DNA from: Pseudogymnoascus destructans
Taxonomy: Eukaryota; Ascomycota; Leotiomycetes; Thelebolales; Thelebolaceae
Length of the DNA: 64,000 nt
Assembly (NCBI RefSeq): GCF_001641265.1
Contig: NW_020167520.1
Span: 124,001 to 188,000, forward strand
Direction: 5' to 3'
This document shows, one piece after another, positions 1 through 10,175 of the stretch (within the stretch, counting starts at the first letter, position 1; each line of letters opens with the position of its first letter). Position numbers and translations under genes: made by a program. Below the pieces are notes generated by a model. It was not told the DNA's origin. It saw nothing but the letters and a program-made list of their open reading frames with translations, and ran no database searches.

Positions 1-27
1 TACCATTTACTGACACTCTGCCGCCAG

Positions 28-1218
28 ATAATCAACCTGAACAACGTCCCTCTCGTCGCCGGGCAATCCTACGTAAAATGGCACCTCCCCATGTCCACCG
101 CCGCGGAGCACCGGGGCGCGACGACCAAGGCGCCAATCAAAGAACACAAAGTGACCTGGGACTATGAGCGCTCGCTCGTGGTGCGGTTGTCGATGGACAA
201 GACGAACATGCTGCAGGAGTGCTTCGTCGAGTTCGAGGTCATGCAGGACTACAATGGCGGGGCGCGCGGGGAGAAGATCACGATAGGGAGGGTGCGCTTG
301 AACCTCGCAGAGTATGCGGATATACATTATGAGGTGGGACAGGTTATGGTGAGGAGGTATCTGATGCAGGATAGTAAGATCAATAGCACTGTCAAGATCG
401 GTCTGGGCATGTCACAAGTCGACGGGGATCGAAACTTCATTGCCCCGCCGCTCCGAACCGCAGCAGTCTTCGAGGGATTCACAGGCGCCATGGCCGTAGA
501 GCAGGAGAAAGATAAAGCAGGCTGTACGTACCCTTTGAATCCCACATTTTTTTTTTACTCCCCTATTAACACCCCCCCAGACAACGGCGCAGTAGGCAAC
601 AACAAAGAACTCGCCGAAATGCAAGACATGTACCGCCAAACCCTCGCCGCCTCCTGGCACTGCAGCAAAGGCACCCTCGCCGCCGACCAATGCATCGAAG
701 ACATCTTCAACGGCGGCGACGGCTGGGGCAACAAGCCCGTCCCCGCCACCCAGAACCCCGCTCTGCAAACCGCGCCGGGAGCGGATGACAGCGAGGATGA
801 GGGGATGGGGACTGCGACGCCGCGGAATCAGAACCAGCGCCGCCACCATCATCATAATCATCAGCAGCAGAATGAGAGGGGTAGTGGTGGCGAGCCCAGC
901 AGGAATGGGTCGGGCGCGAGTAAGAAACATACCCATGCCGGGAAGAAGGCGAGGATGGAGAGTGAGATGCCCGGGTTGACGACGACGGTGGATAGGAAGG
1001 GGAATCCGCTTGGAGGGATCCGGAAGGCTTCTCAGCGCGCGTTGACGACGGATAAGGGGGAGCAGGTGCAGTCTTCATCTTCGTCGGAGGAGGGTGGGGA
1101 GAGGAGGGGAAGGAGTGGGACGAGGAGGGCGGATGAGGTGGCGGAGTGGGATGCGAGGGATGATTTGAGGGCGTGGACGGTGCCATGTGTGTCGGTTGAG
1201 GATGAGGCTGAGAGTTGA
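28..1218 (+). CDS. NT-C2 (EEIG1/EHBP1-type N-terminal C2) domain protein, 5' partial
   Basis: The visible exons are 28-523 and 581-1218. The left edge cuts an upstream intron: a TACTGAC branch-like string and a CAG acceptor end at 27, and the frame is open before the first ATG at 91, so that ATG is internal. The first ~165 residues match the NT-C2 fold known from EEIG1, EHBP1 and fungal relatives (LNNVPLVAG, VKWHLP, an HRG-T-API-HKV string, a beta-strand series ending at FEGFTGA), which is thought to act as a membrane- or Rab-linked adaptor module. The remainder is low-complexity and charged (His/Gln, then Ser/Arg/Glu), with basic patches. The 57-nt intron 524-580 (GTACGT...CCCCCAG) is a multiple of three with no stop, so retention would add 19 residues. 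The N-terminal part lies outside the window. The exact partner is unknown. Confidence 0.8.
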   Translation: MINLNNVPLVAGQSYVKWHLPMSTAAEHRGATTKAPIKEHKVTWDYERSLVVRLSMDKTNMLQECFVEFEVMQDYNGGARGEKITIGRVRLNLAEYADIHYEVGQVMVRRYLMQDSKINSTVKIGLGMSQVDGDRNFIAPPLRTAAVFEGFTGAMAVEQEKDKAGCTYPLNPTFFFYSPINTPPDNGAVGNNKELAEMQDMYRQTLAASWHCSKGTLAADQCIEDIFNGGDGWGNKPVPATQNPALQTAPGADDSEDEGMGTATPRNQNQRRHHHHNHQQQNERGSGGEPSRNGSGASKKHTHAGKKARMESEMPGLTTTVDRKGNPLGGIRKASQRALTTDKGEQVQSSSSSEEGGERRGRSGTRRADEVAEWDARDDLRAWTVPCVSVEDEAES

Positions 1219-1429
1219 GGGGGGTGGCTTGGAGGGGGGGGGTTCTGGGTTGTGGTGGGGGGGTGTATTTTAGGATAGATGGAGTCAGGGGCGATGGGAT
1301 GGGCGGGGGTTTTGACTGGCGTATGGGGGATTATAGTTGCTATTTAATTCATAGAGAATCCACGCTTATATTAACTACCATTATTCCTTTACAGTGTTTG
1401 TTTGCGAGCTGTAGCCTACACCAGCGCAT

Positions 1430-2999
1430 CTAGTTGCAACAAGACTCCCCGATATACCCCAAATACTCGACCATTCGCCAAGACCTACCTATCTCCCCTC
1501 CCCCCCAACACCTCAAACACCTCTTCCACCAACCCCACCCCCCAACAACCCCAAACGACGCCCACCTGTTCTCCCTATCCCCCTTCTTCCGCGGCCTCTT
1601 CCCACCACTCACCCCCTCCCACCTCTCAAGCTGTGGACAATCATCTTTGAGCACCTCGATTACATTCGCAAACCTAATGCCCCCCTCCGCAGACCCCCTT
1701 TGCCGGTTATCCCCCCTCTCCTCAGCGCCAGTCCCATCCTCATCGTCGGGGAGCTCCACGCCATAAACACCCTCCGCATCCTCCCTCCCCCTCGGCAACG
1801 CAAAACACACCAGATGCAACTCCACGAACCCATCAAACACCACTCCCAAACTAGGCGTGGCAGTCATACCCGCAAATACCGAGTGCTGTTTCTGCTGCTC
1901 TTTCTTCCGCTGTTGTTCCGGATTGCCCGCGGTCTTTGCAGATTTCCTAACCAAAGTGTTGAGGAGGAAAATGGTAACAGAAGAGGAGCGGGCTAGGGTA
2001 CTGAGGGTGAGGGAGAGTTGTGAGAGCAGACGGTGCGCGAGGGGCGTGGAGGTGCGGGAGAAGAGGGTGGTAATTAGGGTTGTGAGGTTGTCGAGGAGGA
2101 TTATTTCTGTTGTTGGGGGGTGACGGGAGCGAAGGGGGTGGGGGTCGTGTGGTGGTTGGTGGGGGTGTTTAAGCTGGGTTTCTTTTGAGGATTTTGAGGG
2201 ACTGGGGTTGGAGGGTGGTGGGTGGCCAGGTCATCATCGTCGTCGTCGTCGTCGGCGTCGCTATCCATGATCTCCCTCGTTCCAGCGCTCCTCGCATCAC
2301 CCCCTCCCCCCTCTTTTTCGTCATGCAGCCCCCTACCCTCGGCAGCAGTCCCCCATCTTCCTTTATCGAGGCTGCATGTGCATCACCCCCCTCAGTCCTT
2401 CTAGTCGCACCCCCCACCTCCCCCAAAACCTCCCAAAGCCCCTCGATATCAAAAACCCTCGTAACACCTACGCGCTCCAGCACTGCATTAACCTTCTCCT
2501 CCAACCCTCCTCTCCCTCCCCCTCCATTCCCCCACCCTTTCCCTCCAATATCAGAACTCACACCCACGCCCGAGCCCGAGCCCGCGCCCACACCCCTCTC
2601 AACACACCACCTCACCACCCCCGCAAAGAGCGCTAGAGGGAAAGAGCCCGTGGAATCTATAACTGATGCGTGGGAATGTGGGCGTTCTAGTAACGACCTC
2701 GCGAGGATATGGATGGTGAGGAGACGGCCTGTGTCACCCTCCGCATCTCCAGCACTTGGGTACCCTCTTCCCCCTGGAGCCTCGCGGCGGTTGGGACTGG
2801 TGATACCACTGCTCACACCAACAACGCAGCCCCTCTGCACCCCTCCCCCAAAGAGGTACTCATCGACATCCTCAACACCAGTTTTTAATCTTCCAAGTTT
2901 CAGACCGGTGGAGGGGTCTATCTGTGTTTTGCGGAGACGGGCGAGGAGTGTAGATGCTGGGGTGGGGGGGTGGAAGTGGCGGGGGGTTGAATCGCCCAT
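1430..2999 (-). CDS. Rad51-like (RecA-fold) protein of filamentous fungi, no clear Walker A
   Basis: The first coding block (2999 down to about 2300) has a family signature: LLARLRKTQIDPSTG, then GVEDVDEYLFGGG and RGCVVGVSSG, later VIDSTGSF and DIEGLWEVLGE. After a Ser/Asp/Pro-rich linker, a second block (about 2115 to 1430) has a Walker-B-like strand EIILLDNLTTL, a helix with an LAR string, FLLNT, and an end with GVVFDGFVELHL and ENRWASF. This is how the Rad51-like family of Pezizomycotina is built; these proteins are presumed to act in recombinational repair. The P-loop position holds GVSSGITSPNRR, with no GxxxxGK[ST], so ATP binding is doubtful. The blocks lie in different frames. Either an intron (no convincing donor/acceptor pair found between 2400 and 2115) or one-base losses in the C runs 2300-2311 and the G run 2115-2120 explains this. 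Start chosen at the first ATG before the conserved block. Confidence 0.65.
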
Positions 3000-3995
3000 A
3001 TCCCAGCTAAGGTAGCTGGATGTGAATAGCTTCTCTCAGTTGGCTTGGGTGCTTGGTTTGGTAGGCACCGTTCGGATGGTGTAGATGGTTCGGCTCCGAG
3101 CTGCTCGAGTAATAGTTGGGGGTCAAGATCCAACGGCTCAACCCATCAACTGCGTCGTCAATCAACACGCAATATTCACCCATGCCCGGATGGATATACG
3201 GATTGTAACATGTTAAACCCAAGTTCAAGTGACACATCTTGGTTTAGTTCTCATGCCTCAATCCCCTTCACTCCGAACAAAAGAGCATAGAAGCCATAAA
3301 AGCCCATCAATTTAAAAAAGAATAGACACAAGCTAACCTAACTAAGTCTATAGTTAAAAAAGCGACTCTCGAGTTGATCTTGATCTAGCCGTCTTTCCTA
3401 TCGACCCAACTAACAATGAGGTTTTACAACTGCTCCCATTTACTCCATTCTCCTCCTCCACTACCATAATAAACCTGGGCCTTCCCTTCCGTGATAACTT
3501 TCCATCATAACTCTCAATGCCACTTACGCCCCGACATACATCATACCGCTATGTACACACACCGCCCAAACATCCTCCATCCGCTTATGCACGATCTTGG
3601 CGTCGTCACTGGCACGATTAATCGTGGTTCCCATGCCAGTATCATCCTTGAGTGAAACTAGTAAGGCGACCGGTGTTCTCGAAGCTGCTATCATCGTGTT
3701 CGAAGTTTCATGGCGGTCGGATCTTTCTGACATCTGAAATTGAAAAATGAAAACAAAACCAAGTTAAAAAACCAGGCGAAAACCGTCGCTTCCCAGACGC
3801 CCAGTAGTCTTCAAATGCGACAAAGCACTGGCGAGCAGAGCATGCTACTATATTTGAAGCGGGTATGAGCCAGTCCACGAACTTGAACAAGAAGGCACTA
3901 TTCCTTGACATCCTCGATATGAGCTGCAAATGAGCCTCTTCAGGACCCCAGCTTCGCAGCAAGAAGGAGCCGCCTATCAAGCACAGCCCACCCAT
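3000..3995. other. Intergenic, ~1 kb
   Basis: Lies between the 5' end of the Rad51-like gene and the 3' end of PAL1, both on the minus strand. It should hold the promoter of the former and the 3' UTR of the latter. No conserved reading frame, repeat or RNA gene was recognised. Confidence 0.5.
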
Positions 3996-5832
3996 CTAAT
4001 CAAAGACAGGTTTATCAGCCTTCGGCCTCTTCGGCCCCCCCTTCAGACTCTTAACCCTCGACAAGAACCCCAACCCCGGCTTCGCAGCCTCCTCGCCACC
4101 CGTGCTATCAGTAGTAACCCTCCGCTCCAAACGCGCGCCAGGCCCTTCCCTCCCCGGACTACAGCCTGGCGGCGATCTCGTCGGCTTGTTTTCCGGTTCC
4201 CTGAAGGTGATGCTTTCCTTCCTGCCAGCATTGCCATATTGGCCAGGCGAGGATGGGCTAGGGCGAGAGTCGTTGCTAGAGCCGCGTCTCGCGGGACCGG
4301 GTGCGAACTCTCGCCTCGGGTTGTTGATGCCACGGATTTTCTGTGCCAGCGACTTCTTCCTAGCAAGACCACCTCCTGCCTTTGCAGCTGCAGATTCGGC
4401 ACCGGCGGTTTCCGCGGCCGTCCTCTGGATAGCTGCCTTGGAAGCTGGTGCGCCTTCTAAGAATGTTGATGTACCTAAGCCGAGGGATTCGTCGCCGTGC
4501 ACGGGTTCAACCTTCATGGTTGAGCTTTGAACGCTAGGCTGTGCTCCAAGTCCGTTGGCGCGGCCTCCGTATGACTCGTAGTTGGTACTTGCTCCACCAC
4601 CGGTAGAAAAGTCCTTGAATGCCTCCTCGTCATTGTTCCCGAGGAAAGCTGCGTGGTTTGGCCGCCTATTCATCGGTGGTCCTCCAACTAGGGCATTGTT
4701 CAAGGAGTCCTTTGGGAAAGCCTGCATTGGTGCACGTCTGCTACCTTGCCTGTTGCGGTGGGGATTACAGGCGTCAAATGGGCCATCGTGATGGAATACT
4801 GTGCAAATTAGAATCGTATAAGTTAAAGACAAGTGCAGATTGCTTACCTCCCATCCCATAAATGCTAGTTGCATCCAACTGATCAATAATATCAAGTTTG
4901 CGGCTGGGTTTCTTTGGGTCTTTCAACGCTTCGCGCTCGCGCTGCCTTCGCTCTCGCCTACGGCGATCTTGGCGTTTATTCTCCTCCACAGGGTCAAGTG
5001 CCTTCCCGCCACCACTGGGGCCACCCATCAACGAAGAGTCCGAATTGCGCCTCGGACGACGCTCATTAGGTTTCGTATCAGTTGGGTCGGCAAAGATGTC
5101 CAGCTTGTTTGTTGGTAGGCGTGGTTGTGGTTTATCGGTCCTTGGAGGGCCTGGAGGACGCCTGTCCTGGGATCGCGTCGGACGGTGAGACACCGAGCCA
5201 TTTGGAGGGATGTTTTCGGCGCGTGAAGTATCGGTTAACGATCTGGCGGGCTGTTGAGGGCGCGAGCTTCTTGGTTTGTCATCAAGCGTCAACTCGTCCT
5301 AGATAGATGTGTTAGCCGGGAATAATGTGCAACCTGGACGGATGTAACGCTGGATTGTGTCGCTTCAAATCAAGAGCGGGGTAGTAACAACGGGATTCGT
5401 ACGAATAGTTCAGCGGTGGCACTTCCTGTCGAAGGTGCCGGCTTTGCTGAAGGAGACGGGAGCCTCCACAGGCTTTCCTTAACGGTTCCTGCATCGTCGA
5501 GGAAAGGGTTCCGTGATAGCGGTCTTGGTGGGGGCTCCATTGGGGGGAGCTGGCCAGATGAGACTGGTGAAGTTGTGCGGTTGCGGAAGGGGTTGTTGGA
5601 GGGAAGGTTGAGAGAGAGGCCTGCCGCCTTCGAATCTATAAGAGCGCGCTCATGGTTAGTGAGTGCCTCTTTGTCCATAGTGTCTGCTGGGGAGGGGGGG
5701 TCGGTGGAGAAGTCGCCCGATAGGACGGTCGTCCTATCCCAAACAGAAAACAGCGGGGTCGCAATATGTAGAAAGCATGGGCAATAAATCTAAGAATAGC
5801 ATACCTTCGCCACCGGATTGCGCGAAAGCCAT
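3996..5832 (-). CDS. PAL1: PAL1 cell-morphology family protein
   Basis: Four exons join cleanly: 5832-5805, 5683-5403, 5298-4848 and 4798-3996 (520 residues). The family core falls at about residues 215-275: a basic Arg-rich stretch with KRQDRRRRERR, then KKPSRKLDIIDQLD, a short Gly turn, and FHHDGPFDACNPHRNR across the third intron. These are the diagnostic PAL1 motifs. In fission yeast Pal1 is a membrane-associated protein at growing tips and the septum, needed for cylindrical shape and linked to endocytic patches (Sla2). The rest is low-complexity (Pro/Ser/Gly) with an N-terminal PFRNR string and an Ala-rich segment. The first exon has only 28 nt. The gene is divergent from MED31 across 411 bp. 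Confidence 0.93.
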
Positions 5833-6243
5833 GTTGGAGTCTGTATGGAGACTTGGGCATGCAACGCAGGTTGTCCTGGTATGGTATAGAGCTGGAATCG
5901 CAAGGCGCAAGAGTAGAGGGGATGTCGGTTTGACCCGCAAGCCAAGTCTCTATTCGCGGATGCGAGATAGGGGGTGATGGGTTGCGATGATGTATGAGGG
6001 TATCCAGAAGAGTATTCCTAGAGGGGGAAAGTTGTTGGAAGTAGAGTATGGAGAGTTGTGTAGTGGGTGGAGGGTGGTGGTGGTTGTGGAGGTGGTGGTT
6101 TTGTGTTTGTGTTTGCGAGGTTGAAAGGGGACGACCTTAGCCGACCGGAGAGCCAGACGCTAGCGAGAGGTTAAAGGTTAGAATGGAGCAGGCGGCTAGT
6201 ATGGGGATGGCTTCACGTCACAGCATCACCTCCCACCACCACC
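5833..6243. promoter_or_regulatory. Divergent PAL1/MED31 intergenic region
   Basis: A 411-bp region between two start codons pointing outward, so it probably holds both promoters. It contains a GT/G-rich stretch around 6050-6115 on the plus strand. No named factor site is claimed. Confidence 0.5.
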
Positions 6244-6828
6244 ATGGCCGACTCCTCATACCCTCCACCACCGCCCTCCAACAACGAGTCCAAGTATGGC
6301 GGCTTCACACGCTTCGAGATCGAACTTGAGGTATACAGTCCCCATCCCCCCATCCAGTTCCCATCCACTAACACTCCATTAGTTCGTCCAATGCCTGTAC
6401 GTCTAAACAACACATCTCCATACCCTCTCAACCACCACCCACCCCCTCCCTCCCCCCTCCCTCCCCCTCCCTCTCCCCTCCCTCTCCCCTCCCTCCCCCA
6501 ACTAACCCCCTCATCCAGCGCAAACCCCCACTACCTCCTCCACCTCGCAACCCTCACCACCTCCGAAACCCCCAACACCCCCAGCATCCCCCTCCTCGCC
6601 CACCTCCCCTTCATCGCCTACCTCGCCTACCTCCAATACTTCTCGACCGCGCCATATCTCAAGTACTTGACGTATCCGGGGCCGACGCTTAAGAACCTCG
6701 AGTTGTTGCAGAATGAGCGGTTTAGGAGGGATGTGTTGAGCCCGGATGTGGTGGGGCAGTTGGTTGTGGAGGGGGTGGGCGCTGTTGCTGGGAGTCGAGG
6801 GGGGACGAAGGGAGATGAGTTGTCATGA
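6244..6828 (+). CDS. MED31: Mediator complex subunit 31 (Soh1)
   Basis: Exons are 6244-6330, 6383-6396 and 6519-6828, giving 136 residues, a usual length for MED31. The fold signature is RFEIELEFVQCLANPHYLLHL, then FIAYLAYLQYF, PYLKYLTYPGPTLKNLELLQ and ERFRRDVLSPDVV. MED31 belongs to the Mediator middle module and binds the MED7 N-terminus, linking activators to RNA polymerase II. The middle exon is only 14 nt but is required: it supplies FVQCL, and GAG|TTC and CCT|CGC junctions restore the conserved frame. The two introns together are 174 nt, so the unspliced strand also reads open. The C-terminal tail after the core is Gly/Val-rich and not conserved. MED1 lies at 55.5 kb in the same window. 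Confidence 0.95.
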   Translation: MADSSYPPPPPSNNESKYGGFTRFEIELEVYSPHPPIQFPSTNTPLVRPMPVRLNNTSPYPLNHHPPPPSPLPPPPSPLPLPSLPQLTPSSSANPHYLLHLATLTTSETPNTPSIPLLAHLPFIAYLAYLQYFSTAPYLKYLTYPGPTLKNLELLQNERFRRDVLSPDVVGQLVVEGVGAVAGSRGGTKGDELS

Positions 6829-7317
6829 TGGAGATTATGGACTGGGAGGGCTGGGCAAAGTTCGCAAGGTATATGAACCAATTGGCCGTATGATCGGGGA
6901 TGTGGTTGAGGAAACCTCCATACCGCCAAAACATTGGGATGGGATATGGCATCCAGGGAAGAGGCATAGAGCGTCAGGTCGGACAGGAAAGTGGGGATGG
7001 TAGAGGGCTCCATGGAGATGGACCATGTATCAACAAGCATATAGCGGGTAGGCGTTTTATGGAGGGTTCTCTATCACCAATGCAGAAGAGACAAACATAT
7101 TACAGCATAAAGTGGATAGAATACATGGTCTATCAACCCAAAACCGATACCAGCCCAAATCCCGTGATAAAAATACACCCACGGCTAGTCTAACCTCTAA
7201 CAATGCAAGTAGCCAAGCCATCTATGCCTAGAACAATCGCTGAACCCCCTTGCTTCCCAGGCAACCCATTTATCTACCCCCCACCCCATTTCGCCACAAC
7301 TACATTACCCCCTATAC
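6829..7317. other. Convergent 3' intergenic region
   Basis: Holds the 3' ends of MED31 (+) and the signal peptide peptidase gene (-). Short open frames run through it but none shows family features. Confidence 0.5.
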
Positions 7318-8922
7318 TCAATCATTCTTCCCAACAACCCGCTCGCGAACATCCTCACCCTTCGGCGTCGACAGCGTGAAATACATGACAAAATCCTCCT
7401 TCGCTCCATACCCCTTAACTCCATGATTCCTCCCCCCCTTCTCAACCTTCACCTCCCCAACCTTCACCTCCTCCTCCTTCTTCACCTCAACCCTAACCCC
7501 CCTCACATCCGCAATATCATCCCCACTCTCCGTAAACCGCCACATCACCCCAATCTCCCCCCTCACCAGCGCCGTCCCCCACAACGCTATCAGCACCCCC
7601 GGGACGAGGTACAGTAGCGCCGGCTGCGCGTGGTTCCATATATTAAGCACCGAGAGGGTGACGGCCATACCAGCTACATAACCTACCAACGCAGCGTGGA
7701 AATACGTCTTCCTGAACGCCGCGTCAGCGAGGGCAGCGGGGCGGAGGGAGGCGTGGCGGGCTGTCCAGAAGAGGTCGCCTGTTTGCGACGCGGTTGGTTT
7801 TTTGTAAGACGGCAAGGCAATATCCGATGACGCCTGGCCCTTACGGAGGTAATGAAGATACAAATCGAATCTCAGCGCAAGCCCGATCATAATCCCCGGC
7901 AACACAATATCGCCCAACCCCAACATACTCCCCCTACTCGGGCCGGGAACAACAAGCATCATCGGTGCATCAAGGGTGGTAGCCACGGTGATCATGAGGG
8001 GGGTATAGAACACCATCACGATATCGTAAATAAACAGCCCGCCCATGACGAGGGATCCCGTCCAGAAGGTGGTGGGTGACATGAGTTGTAGCGATCCGTA
8101 GCAGAAGCCGAAGCCCATGAGGTTGGTGAGGTACCAGGGCTTGCCGTTCATGTTGTAGAGCGCTATACATGTGACCCCAATGAGGAAACCAAGGGCGTCG
8201 TTGAGACGGACGCGCGACTTGGCGCTGAGGATGCCGTGGATGTAACCGCGGAATACCCAGTGCTGGTTCAGCAAGGCGCGGGTGGCCCAGATTCGCTTGG
8301 TCGTCCTGGCGGGGAAGCGTATGCTCGAGAACACGCTTGGGAAGGGGTTCGTCTTTGCTTCAACAAAGCGGCGGTGGATTTTCGTCTCTGGGCTCGGTGA
8401 GGGCGACTCGATGAGTTGCGCGGAGAGGGTCTGGTTGATGTGGTATATCTGTCCCTTCGCGGACCACATATTCGGGAACACCACCGAGGTGCTAACATTC
8501 AGCGCATCGGTCGCCAGCTTGCCGACTCCAAATACCCCGAGGGTAGAGAAGTAGTACCCCAGAATCTGATTCAGGAGCGCGGGGTCCTTGAGCCACTTAA
8601 TCAGGAAGTAGAGTCCCGACAGCGTGAAGCCGGCGAGGATGGGGAACATGATCGCATCTGACGGCGTCAGACCAAGATGCTGTTCTACCTCCAGGTCCTC
8701 GTCTTCACTATCCTCATCATCCTCCTCTTTTGTCTTCCTCTTCTTTTTCACCGATATTGCGGCCGATGGCGGACGGCGGAGTGAGGCGTGCGCGCCGGCG
8801 TATATGGGGAACAAGGCTGCGAGGACGAGGTGGGTGTACATCTGCGCCATGCCGCGCTCCTGCCAGAGGAAGTGAGCCCATTCGGTGATGAGGGCCTGGG
8901 GGGTCATCTTGATGGCCGACAT
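7318..8922 (-). CDS. Signal peptide peptidase (intramembrane aspartyl protease, family A22B)
   Basis: A single exon. The start at 8922 is preferred because it sits in a strong GGCCACC-ATG context; an upstream in-frame ATG at 8991 would add 23 mostly His residues. With this start (534 residues) the motifs are YD at 299-300 within a membrane helix, GLGD at 335-338 and PAL at 434-436, the catalytic and active-site set of presenilin-like proteases. About nine hydrophobic segments are visible. A Lys/Asp/Glu-rich loop lies near residues 58-80. SPP cleaves signal peptides and some tail-anchored proteins in the ER membrane. The C-terminal tail is Lys/Glu-rich and cytosolic by family topology. Codon third positions are C-rich at the 5' side and G-rich at the 3' side. 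Confidence 0.93.
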   Translation of the reverse strand: MSAIKMTPQALITEWAHFLWQERGMAQMYTHLVLAALFPIYAGAHASLRRPPSAAISVKKKRKTKEEDDEDSEDEDLEVEQHLGLTPSDAIMFPILAGFTLSGLYFLIKWLKDPALLNQILGYYFSTLGVFGVGKLATDALNVSTSVVFPNMWSAKGQIYHINQTLSAQLIESPSPSPETKIHRRFVEAKTNPFPSVFSSIRFPARTTKRIWATRALLNQHWVFRGYIHGILSAKSRVRLNDALGFLIGVTCIALYNMNGKPWYLTNLMGFGFCYGSLQLMSPTTFWTGSLVMGGLFIYDIVMVFYTPLMITVATTLDAPMMLVVPGPSRGSMLGLGDIVLPGIMIGLALRFDLYLHYLRKGQASSDIALPSYKKPTASQTGDLFWTARHASLRPAALADAAFRKTYFHAALVGYVAGMAVTLSVLNIWNHAQPALLYLVPGVLIALWGTALVRGEIGVMWRFTESGDDIADVRGVRVEVKKEEEVKVGEVKVEKGGRNHGVKGYGAKEDFVMYFTLSTPKGEDVRERVVGKND

Positions 8923-9224
8923 GGTGGCCGGGTGATGATGCAGCGAGGGGTAGAGGTGGTGGTGGTGGTGTTGGAGGACAGATGGAGTCAAAGGGGACGA
9001 GGCTGTCGACGCATCATAGAATCATAGAGACTGGCGCAGCTTAGAAGTTCTGTCAGCCTTGTGGCGGAACCAAATTCATGCGCAGCCTGATCGCGAACAA
9101 CGACAGTTGCATCGATAAAACGGAATATCTCAGCAGTGTTACGGGTTACGGAATTGCAATTAGAGCGGATATATAATTGACGCATTGCCTCTTCATCAAG
9201 ACCGCGATAGAACATAACGGCATC

Positions 9225-9849
9225 ATGGCTACCAACGTAGCTCTTGAAACCACCATGGTACTCTCCACCCCCCACCCCCCACCTCGCAGCCATCCTGTCA
9301 CAATAGCTAACATACTCTCCAGGGCACAATCGTAGTCGAGCTCTACGCCGACCACGCCCCCAAAGTACGCCTGCCCCCCGCCTTCCCCCGTTCCCCACTT
9401 CATGTAGCCAACCTCTCCCCCCCATAACAGACATGCCAAAACTTCTCCACCCTCGCCCAACGCGGGTACTACAACAACCTGCTCATCCACCGCATCATCC
9501 CCAACTTCATGATCCAAACCGGCGACCCCACCGGCACGGGCCGGGGCGGCTCCTCCATCTACGGCGAGAAGTTCGCGGACGAGATCTCCCCCGAGCTCAA
9601 ACACACCGGCGCTGGCATCCTCAGCATGGCGAATTCGGGGAAGGATACGAACGGGAGCCAGTTCTTTATTACGCTGGCGCCGACGCCCTGGTTGGATGGG
9701 AAGCATACGATTTTTGGGAGGGTGACGAGGGGGTTGGGGGTCCTCAAGAGGATGGGGTTGGTGAAGACGGGGGGGAGGATAGGCCGGTGGAGGAGGTGAG
9801 GGTGGTGAGGGCGTATGTGCTTGAGGAGGGTGGGGGGGAGGAGGAGTGA
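9225..9849 (+). CDS. Cyclophilin-type peptidyl-prolyl isomerase (PPIL1-like), apparent frame slip near 3' end
   Basis: Exons 9225-9257, 9323-9364 and 9431 onward give a short single-domain cyclophilin: GTIVVELYADHAPKTCQNF, a GYYNN-HRIIPNFMIQTGDP catalytic strand (Arg and Phe of the active site present), GTGRGG, SMANSG, NGSQFFITLAP, LDGKHTIFGRV. Length and sequence suit the PPIL1 type, which joins the spliceosome, although small cytosolic cyclophilins are not excluded. After the run of seven G at 9769-9775 the literal frame gives a non-family ending and stops at 9799. One extra base in that run restores EDRPVEEV-RVVRAYV, the expected C-terminus, and a stop at 9849. The boundaries given assume the restored frame. 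It is most likely a consensus error, but a real mutation is possible. Confidence 0.88.
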
Positions 9850-10175
9850 GTTGGGATGTTGGTGGGGGGTTTAGAAGTAGTGGTGGCTTTTAAAAATGGG
9901 TGGCGTTCGGACAATGATTTGACATTGGGAGTTAGATATAGATCTTTCAAGAATAAGATGATATACATATAGCGGTGGCTTTGGCTGGCACAACTATACG
10001 TTAAGTTCAAGCCATATCAGTGAGAGCCATTACTCGTGTCATACAAGGATATCACAGAACTAATACAAAGCGAACAGACACAGCAGTGGGAATTACGTTT
10101 TATTAGCCACTACATCGAAGCCCTCCAACCCCCATTCCCCCATCTCCCCATCACGGACTTTCCAAAGTATGTGAA
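9850..10175. other. Convergent 3' intergenic region
   Basis: Short region between the ends of the cyclophilin gene and the Sgf11-type gene. No gene recognised. Confidence 0.4.

Noticed and set aside
3524..3733. Small minus-strand frame with a protein-like end (KIVHKRMEDVWAV)
   Set aside because: Only about 70 codons, no start context, no conserved family I could name; left as PAL1 3' region.
9765..9780. Programmed ribosomal frameshift in cyclophilin
   Set aside because: The same kind of slip occurs in four unrelated genes, always at long G/C runs, which fits consensus error better.
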